Of a stretch of 11,508 nt of DNA, positions 6,603-11,508 are shown piece by piece (the first letter of the stretch is position 1; each line of letters begins with the position of its first letter). A program made the translations under genes and the position numbers. Below the pieces are notes generated by a model. It was not told the origin of the DNA and did no database searches. It saw only the letters and a program-made list of their open reading frames with translations. Source of the stretch: Clostridiales bacterium (lineage in GTDB: Bacteria > Bacillota > Clostridia > Christensenellales > Aristaeellaceae); assembly GCA_004557125.1 (NCBI GenBank), contig SFET01000062.1:1-11508 (forward strand), read 5' to 3'.

Positions 6603-6620
6603 CTGGCAGGAGCGTTTTTT
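6592..6620 (+). terminator. Attenuator terminator of the pyrimidine operon
   Basis: A 10-bp stem CGCTCTTGCC (6592-6601) with GGCAGGAGCG (6605-6614), including one G-U pair, has a 3-nt loop and is followed by six T (6615-6620). It lies between the promoter and the pyrC start, so it acts as a conditional terminator and not as the end of the degV-like gene. Confidence 0.92.
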
Positions 6621-6649
6621 ATGGCAGGATACGCAAGGGGGGATGGAGC

Positions 6650-7873
6650 TTGAAGTGCATCGTCAAAAATGCCCGCGTGTTTGAGAACGGACGCATCGCC
6701 GTCCGGGATTTCAGCTTCGCAGACGCACAGGGCTCCCGAGACGGAGAAGTGTTTCTCGATTCAAAGTACGTGTTTCCCGGTTTCGCGGACGTGCATGTGC
6801 ACTTCCGCGAGCCGGGTTTTTCTTACAAGGAGACGATTGCGACAGGCAGTCGTGCGGCGGCCCGGGGCGGCTGCACCGCAGTGTGCACCATGCCGAACCT
6901 GAATCCGGTGCCGGATTCTCCGGCGAACCTCCAGCCGCAGCTGGATATCATCAAACGGGATGCTGTCATCCGCGTTCTGCCCTACGGCGCGATCAGCGTG
7001 GGTGAAAAGGGCGAGGAGCTTGCCGACCTGGAGGGCCTCGCGCCGCTGGTGTGCGCCTTCAGCGACGACGGGCGCGGCGTGCAGGATGCGGGCATGATGC
7101 GCGTGGCCATGCAGCGCGCGAAGGCGCTTGGGAAGCTGATCGCGGCCCACTGCGAGGACAACAGCCTGCTGCGCGGCGGCTACATCCACGACGGCGCGTA
7201 CGCACGCGCCCACGGACACCGGGGCATCTGCTCCGAATCCGAGTGGCGGCCCATCGAGCGCGACCTGAAGCTGGCGCAGGAGACCGGCTGCGGCTACCAC
7301 GTCTGCCACATCTCCACGAAGGAGAGCGTGCAGCTGATCCGGGACGCGAAGGCCTCGGGCGTGGACGTGAGCTGCGAGACCGGCCCGCACTACCTGCTGC
7401 TGGACGATTCCTGCATGCAGGAGGACGGGCGCTTCAAGATGAACCCGCCGCTGCGCGACCGCACGGACCGGGAGGCGCTGCTGGAGGGCCTGTGCGACGG
7501 CACCATCGACATGATCGCCACCGACCACGCGCCCCACTCCGCTGAGGAGAAGGGCCGGGGTCTGGAGAAGAGCGCGATGGGCGTGGTGGGCATCGAGACG
7601 GCCTTTGCGCTGCTGTATGCCGGACTTGTGCAGAAGGGGATCCTCACGCTGGAGGAACTGGTGGAGCGCATGAGCGTCGCACCCCGGCGGCGCTTCCATC
7701 TGGAAGGCGGGGGGATCGGGCGGGACTTCACCGTGTTCGATCTGGACGCGTGCTACAATATCGATCCTGCGGAGTTTCTCTCCATGGGCAGGAGCACGCC
7801 CTTTGCGGGCGCGCAGGCGCAGGGACGGTGCCTGCTGACCGTGGCGGACGGTCGCGTGGTATGGAAACAGTAG
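6650..7873 (+). CDS. pyrC: Dihydroorotase (class I)
   Basis: Catalyses the reversible cyclisation of N-carbamoyl-aspartate to dihydroorotate, the third step of pyrimidine synthesis, in the cytosol. The start is taken as TTG at 6650, 7 nt after AAGGGGGG (6635-6642). This gives 407 residues beginning MKCIVKNARVFENG. The upstream in-frame GTG at 6584 lies inside the attenuator and is rejected. Motifs: DVHVHFREPG (47-56, zinc ligands H49 and H51, substrate Arg53), MPN at 81-83, FSDDG (137-141), AHCED (H168), CHIST (H220), MNPPLR (264-269) and ATDHAPH (290-296, catalytic Asp292). The protein is slightly shorter than many homologues but has all key residues. First gene of the attenuated operon; carB follows after 58 bp. 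Confidence 0.95.
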   Translation: MKCIVKNARVFENGRIAVRDFSFADAQGSRDGEVFLDSKYVFPGFADVHVHFREPGFSYKETIATGSRAAARGGCTAVCTMPNLNPVPDSPANLQPQLDIIKRDAVIRVLPYGAISVGEKGEELADLEGLAPLVCAFSDDGRGVQDAGMMRVAMQRAKALGKLIAAHCEDNSLLRGGYIHDGAYARAHGHRGICSESEWRPIERDLKLAQETGCGYHVCHISTKESVQLIRDAKASGVDVSCETGPHYLLLDDSCMQEDGRFKMNPPLRDRTDREALLEGLCDGTIDMIATDHAPHSAEEKGRGLEKSAMGVVGIETAFALLYAGLVQKGILTLEELVERMSVAPRRRFHLEGGGIGRDFTVFDLDACYNIDPAEFLSMGRSTPFAGAQAQGRCLLTVADGRVVWKQ

Positions 7874-7931
7874 ATTCAACCCAAGATTCGGATAAAATAT
7901 TTGCAAGAGATTTTCAACGGAGGGAATCAAC

Positions 7932-10900
7932 ATGGCAAAGAGAACGGATTTGAAGAAGATCATGATCATCGGCTCCGGCCCCATCGTCATCGGTCAGGCC
8001 GCGGAGTTCGACTACGCCGGCACCCAGGCCTGCCTGGCGCTGAAGGAGGAGGGCTACGAGGTGGTGCTGGTGAACTCCAACCCCGCCACGATCATGACCG
8101 ACACCGTCATCGCGGACAAGGTGTACATGGAGCCGCTGACCCTGGAGTATGTGGCCCGCATCCTGCGCTACGAGCGCCCGGACGCGATCATCCCCGGCAT
8201 CGGCGGTCAGACGGGTCTGAATCTGGCCATGCAGCTGGAGCAGAAGGGCGTTTTGAAGGAGTGCCAGGTGGAGCTTCTGGGCACCAGCAGCGCCAGCATC
8301 GAGCGCGCCGAGGACCGCGAGCTGTTCAAGGAGCTGTGTCAGGAGATCGGCGAGCCGGTCATTCCCTCGAAGATCACCTACTCCGTGGAAGAGGCCGTGG
8401 AGGCCGCCAAGGAGATCGGCTATCCGGTGGTGCTGCGCCCCGCGTTCACCCTGGGCGGCACCGGAGGCGGCTTCGCCTACAATGAAGTGGAGCTGGTGGA
8501 GACCGCCATCAACGCCTTCCGCCTCTCCCCGGTGCATCAGGTGCTGATCGAGAAGAGCGTCAAGGGCTACAAGGAGATCGAGTTCGAGGTCATGCGCGAC
8601 GGTGCGGATCATGCCATCACCATCTGCGGCATGGAGAACGTGGACCCCGTGGGCGTGCACACCGGCGACTCCATCGTGGTGGCCCCCATCATGACCCTGA
8701 ACGACCACGACCTGAAGATGCTCAACGATAGCGCCATCAAGATCATTCGCGCGCTGAAGATCGAGGGTGGCTGCAACGTGCAGTTCGCGCTGAACCCCAA
8801 TTCCTCCGAATACTACCTCATCGAGGTCAATCCCCGCGTGTCCCGCTCCTCTGCCCTTGCCAGCAAGGCCAGCGGCTATCCCATCGCCCGCGTGACCGCG
8901 AAGATCGCCGTGGGCATGCGCCTGGAGGACATTCAGATCGCCAACACCAACGCTGCCTTCGAGCCCAGCCTGGACTACGTCGTGGCCAAGCTCCCGCGCT
9001 TCCCCTTCGACAAGTTCACCTCCGCAAACAACAAGCTGGGAACCCAGATGAAGGCCACCGGCGAGGTCATGGCCATCGGCTCAAGCCTGGAGGAGTGCCT
9101 GCTGAAGGCGGTGCGCTCGCTGGAGATCGGCGTGTGCCACCTGCACATGGCGAAGTTTGACTCCATGACCACCGAGGCGCTGGAGGAGTACGTCTCCGTG
9201 TTCCGGGACGACAGCTTCTACGCCGTCGCGGAGCTGCTGCGCCGGGGCGTGGGCGTGGACAGGATCTACGAAATCACCGCCATCACCCCCTACTTCCTGG
9301 AGGCCGTGAAGCGCATCACCGACTACGAGCCGGTGCTGAAGGCCAACGTCGGCGACCTCGATGTTCTGCGCGGGGCCAAGAAGCTGGGCTTCTCCGACAA
9401 GTTCATCGCCCGGCTGTGGAACGTGGACGAGACGGAAATCTGGAACCAGCGCCGGGCAAACGGCGTGATGCCCTTCTACCGCATGGTGGACACCTGCCAC
9501 ACGGGCGCGTACATCCCGTACTTCTACTCCAGCTACGAGGGAGAGAATCAGTCCGTCGTCACCGAGCGCAAAAAGACCGTGGTGCTGGGCGCGGGCCCGA
9601 TCCGCATCGGTCAGGGCGTGGAGTTCGACTACTCCACCGTGCACGCCGTGATGACCATCCGTAAGGCGGGCTACGAGGCCATCATCATCAACAACAACCC
9701 CGAGACGGTGTCCACCGACTACACCACCGCCGACAAGCTCTACTTTGAGCCGCTGACCACCGAGGACGTGATGAACATCCTGGTGTACGAGGGCGCGGAC
9801 GACGTGATCGCCTCCCTGGGCGGACAGACCGCCATCAACCTGGCGGAGCCGCTGCACCGCCGGGGCGTGAACATCATCGGCACCGACGTGGACGCCATCG
9901 ACCGCGCCGAGAACCGCGACGCCTTCGAGAAGATCCTCCAGCAGCTCAACATTCCCCAGTCTGCAGGCCGCGCCGTGACCAACATCGAGGACGGCGTCGC
10001 CACCGCTGCGGAGATCGGCTATCCGGTGCTGGTGCGCCCGAGCTTCGTGCTGGGCGGACGCGCCATGCAGATCGTCACCAACGAGGAGCAGCTGCGCCAC
10101 TACCTCAAGACCGCCGTGGAGATCGACGCGGACAAGCCGGTGCTGGTGGACCACTACATCCTGGGCAAGGAGGTCGAGGTGGACGCGATCTGCGACGGCC
10201 GCGACGTGTTCGTCCCCGGCATCATGGAGCTGGTCGAGCGCACCGGCGTGCACTCCGGCGACTCCATCAGCGTCTATCCTGCCTTCTCCATCTCGGATAA
10301 GGTGAAGGGAACCATCCTGGACTACTCCAAGCGTCTGGGCCTGGGCCTGGGCATCGTGGGCCTGTACAACATCCAGTTCATTGTGGACAAGCAGGACAAC
10401 GTCTACATCATCGAGGTCAACCCCCGCTCCAGCCGCACCGTGCCCTTCCTCTCCAAGGCCACGGGCTACTCGCTGGCGGACATCGCCACCAACGTCATCC
10501 TGGGCAAGAGCCTGAAGGAGCAGGGCATCTTCGACCTCTATCCCACGGAGAAGAAGCGCTGGTACGTCAAGGTTCCGGTGTTCTCCTTCGCGAAGATTCG
10601 CGGTCTGGACACCTACCTCAGCCCCGAGATGAAGTCCACCGGCGAGGCCATCGGCTACGACGGCAAGCTCTACCGCGCGCTGTACAAGGCGCTGCAGGCC
10701 TCCGGCATGAACCTGCAGAACTACGGAACCGTGCTGGCCACCGTCGCCAACAAGGATCAGGAGGAGGCCTTCCCGCTGATCCAGCGCTTCTACAACCTGG
10801 GCTTCAACATCGAGGCCACCGAGGGCACAGCGAAGTACCTGCGTGAGCACGGCATCCGCACCCGCGTGCTGAAGAAGATCAGCGAGGGCAGCGAGGACAT

Positions 10901-11108
10901 CCCCAATGCCCTGCGTCAGGGCCACATCGCCTACGTCATCAACACCCGGAACCCCGGCTCCATGAATCAGGCCCGCGACGGCTTCATGATCCGCCGCCTG
11001 AGCGTGGAGAACAACGTCAGCGTGTTCACGGCGCTGGACACCGTGCGGGTGCTGCTGGATGTGCTGGAGGAGACCACCTTCGCCATCTCCACCATCGATC
11101 AGGAGTGA
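7932..11108 (+). CDS. carB: Carbamoyl-phosphate synthase, large subunit
   Basis: Makes carbamoyl phosphate from bicarbonate, ammonia and two ATP; ammonia normally comes from glutamine hydrolysed by the CarA subunit. The 1058 residues are full length. The first half has IGSGPIVIGQAAEFDYAG near residue 13, ATP-grasp RPAFTLGGTGGG (about 169-180) and EVNPRVSRSSALASKASGYP (about 298-317). The second half repeats this with GAGPIRIGQGVEFDYS, RPSFVLGGRAMQIV (about 701-714) and EVNPRSSRT (N at 830). The C-terminal MGS-like allosteric domain begins near 931 and contains the nucleotide-binding signature ATEGTA. ATG with GGAGGG 7 nt upstream. It lies between pyrC and pyrK, but carA, often immediately upstream, is missing here. 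Confidence 0.97.
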   Translation: MAKRTDLKKIMIIGSGPIVIGQAAEFDYAGTQACLALKEEGYEVVLVNSNPATIMTDTVIADKVYMEPLTLEYVARILRYERPDAIIPGIGGQTGLNLAMQLEQKGVLKECQVELLGTSSASIERAEDRELFKELCQEIGEPVIPSKITYSVEEAVEAAKEIGYPVVLRPAFTLGGTGGGFAYNEVELVETAINAFRLSPVHQVLIEKSVKGYKEIEFEVMRDGADHAITICGMENVDPVGVHTGDSIVVAPIMTLNDHDLKMLNDSAIKIIRALKIEGGCNVQFALNPNSSEYYLIEVNPRVSRSSALASKASGYPIARVTAKIAVGMRLEDIQIANTNAAFEPSLDYVVAKLPRFPFDKFTSANNKLGTQMKATGEVMAIGSSLEECLLKAVRSLEIGVCHLHMAKFDSMTTEALEEYVSVFRDDSFYAVAELLRRGVGVDRIYEITAITPYFLEAVKRITDYEPVLKANVGDLDVLRGAKKLGFSDKFIARLWNVDETEIWNQRRANGVMPFYRMVDTCHTGAYIPYFYSSYEGENQSVVTERKKTVVLGAGPIRIGQGVEFDYSTVHAVMTIRKAGYEAIIINNNPETVSTDYTTADKLYFEPLTTEDVMNILVYEGADDVIASLGGQTAINLAEPLHRRGVNIIGTDVDAIDRAENRDAFEKILQQLNIPQSAGRAVTNIEDGVATAAEIGYPVLVRPSFVLGGRAMQIVTNEEQLRHYLKTAVEIDADKPVLVDHYILGKEVEVDAICDGRDVFVPGIMELVERTGVHSGDSISVYPAFSISDKVKGTILDYSKRLGLGLGIVGLYNIQFIVDKQDNVYIIEVNPRSSRTVPFLSKATGYSLADIATNVILGKSLKEQGIFDLYPTEKKRWYVKVPVFSFAKIRGLDTYLSPEMKSTGEAIGYDGKLYRALYKALQASGMNLQNYGTVLATVANKDQEEAFPLIQRFYNLGFNIEATEGTAKYLREHGIRTRVLKKISEGSEDIPNALRQGHIAYVINTRNPGSMNQARDGFMIRRLSVENNVSVFTALDTVRVLLDVLEETTFAISTIDQE

Positions 11109-11112
11109 AACA

Positions 11113-11508
11113 ATGCGGCAGGACGTATTTGAAATTGTAAGCAACCAGAACCTCGCGCCGGGCGTGTACGAGATGGTGCTGCGCGGTTCCTCTACCGCCG
11201 ATTGCACCCCGGGGCGCTTCGTGCAGCTGAAGCTGGATTCCTTCTACCTGCGCCGCCCGATCTCGGTGTGCGACTGCTCCGAGGGACGGCTGACCCTCAT
11301 CGTGCGCGCGAACGGGGCGGGCACGCGGAAGCTTTGCGCCGCGCAGCCGCCAAAAAACTGCGTACCGATGCGCAGAAGCTCAAAAAATTGGCACTTGTCA
11401 AACGCTCTGTTGATGCCAGAAAAAAGCAGGACGTGCGCTTTGTCGTTACCGTGGATGTGGAAACGGACGGCAACGAAGACAAGATGCTTTCCCGCGTGCG
11501 CGACAGCC
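11113..11508 (+). CDS. pyrK: Dihydroorotate dehydrogenase electron-transfer subunit, truncated/fused
   Basis: The ATG lies 4 bp after the carB stop, with AGGAG (11101-11105) overlapping the end of carB. About 76 codons look like the N-terminal FAD-binding domain of PyrK: GRFVQLKL (35-42), the flavin motif YLRRPISV (45-52), and TLIVRANGAGTRKL. PyrK passes electrons from PyrD to NAD via FAD and a 2Fe-2S cluster, and is normally about 250 residues. From about 11330 the frame stays open to the window edge but reads AQPPKNCVPMRRSSKNWHLS, unlike PyrK. The rest of the FAD domain, the NAD domain and the Fe-S cysteines are absent. The sequence there matches another protein in a different frame. The call is firm for 11113 to about 11330 only. 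Confidence 0.8.
   Translation, partial: MRQDVFEIVSNQNLAPGVYEMVLRGSSTADCTPGRFVQLKLDSFYLRRPISVCDCSEGRLTLIVRANGAGTRKLCAAQPPKNCVPMRRSSKNWHLSNALLMPEKSRTCALSLPWMWKRTATKTRCFPACATA
11328..11508 (+). pseudogene. Fragment of a COG2509-like FAD-dependent dehydrogenase, N-terminal region
   Basis: In the frame of codon 11328 the sequence reads EALRRAAAKKLR, then KLALVKRSVDARKKQD, then VRFVVTVDVETDG, and stays open to the right edge. This matches what I know of the N-terminal region of COG2509-type NAD(FAD)-utilising dehydrogenases (pattern: AAAKKL, then VKRSVDARKKxxVxFVYTVDV). About the first 15-20 residues and the start codon are missing, and it is out of frame with the preceding pyrK. A-rich codons make it visibly less GC-rich than pyrK. 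It is either the other side of a deletion or the wrong partner in an assembly join. Family recognition is from memory only. Confidence 0.6.

Noticed and set aside
6584..6649. Upstream in-frame GTG start for pyrC at 6584.
   Set aside because: It lies within the antiterminator/terminator region, lacks a ribosome site and adds residues not typical of dihydroorotases.
9081..11207. 708-codon open frame antisense to carB and other long antisense frames over pyrC and carB.
   Set aside because: GC-rich codon bias of the real genes on the plus strand creates these frames; composition (His/Val/Gly/Asp-rich) is typical of shadows.
1..11508. Search for CRISPR arrays, tRNA/rRNA genes, insertion-sequence ends or toxin-antitoxin pairs.
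   Set aside because: No regularly spaced DNA repeats, no cloverleaf-like sequence and no transposase-like frames were seen.

Overview
This window looks like GC-rich Firmicutes (Clostridia) DNA, possibly from the Oscillospirales/Christensenellales-type gut lineages. The evidence is strong GGAGG-type ribosome sites on nearly every gene, a Y-family polymerase/YolD pair, a DegV/FakB-like protein, ELxDG heptad repeats, and a PyrR-type attenuator ahead of pyrimidine genes. The lineage is an inference from gene style; no rRNA or tRNA is present.

Left part (1-2514). The window opens inside a gene read rightward. Its product has a Pro/Glu/Thr-rich hexapeptide linker, about 14 copies of a 17-residue helical repeat and an ELxDG heptad array. 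It resembles the extracytoplasmic tail of MMPL/YhgE-type proteins and ends at a good terminator. Leftward genes then follow: a YfcE/MJ0936-type phosphodiesterase and a YolD-like protein.

Broken polymerase (2511-4038). Upstream of yolD, overlapping it by 4 bp (ATGA), lies a UmuC-type Y-family polymerase. Its intact N-terminal start (MEKRTYIAIDLKSF) is out of frame with the rest. The pattern fits a 25-bp deletion removing the YASVECxE segment, including the steric-gate position. An 18-codon ORF with its own ribosome site ends 2 nt before the polymerase start.

Regulatory block (4121-6353). Two tandem TetR-family repressors are transcribed leftward and end at a perfect 14-bp-stem terminator. They diverge from a DegV/FakB-like fatty-acid-binding protein. 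The spacer holds two oppositely directed promoters whose -10 regions interlock around a perfect 16-bp palindrome, TGATACAATTGTATCA. This probably forms one switch controlling both directions.

Pyrimidine operon (6471-11508). A strong promoter leads into a PyrR-binding hairpin, a potential antiterminator and a terminator. Then come pyrC (TTG start), carB and the 5' end of pyrK. carA is absent between pyrC and carB. pyrK loses its expected sequence after about 75 codons. The last ~180 bp instead encode, in another frame, what looks like the N-terminal region of a COG2509-type FAD-dependent dehydrogenase: either a deletion fusion or an assembly chimera. The clearest observations are the DegV/TetR switch, the complete attenuator, the damaged polymerase and the pyrK junction. 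I did not see a demonstrably new multi-gene system.
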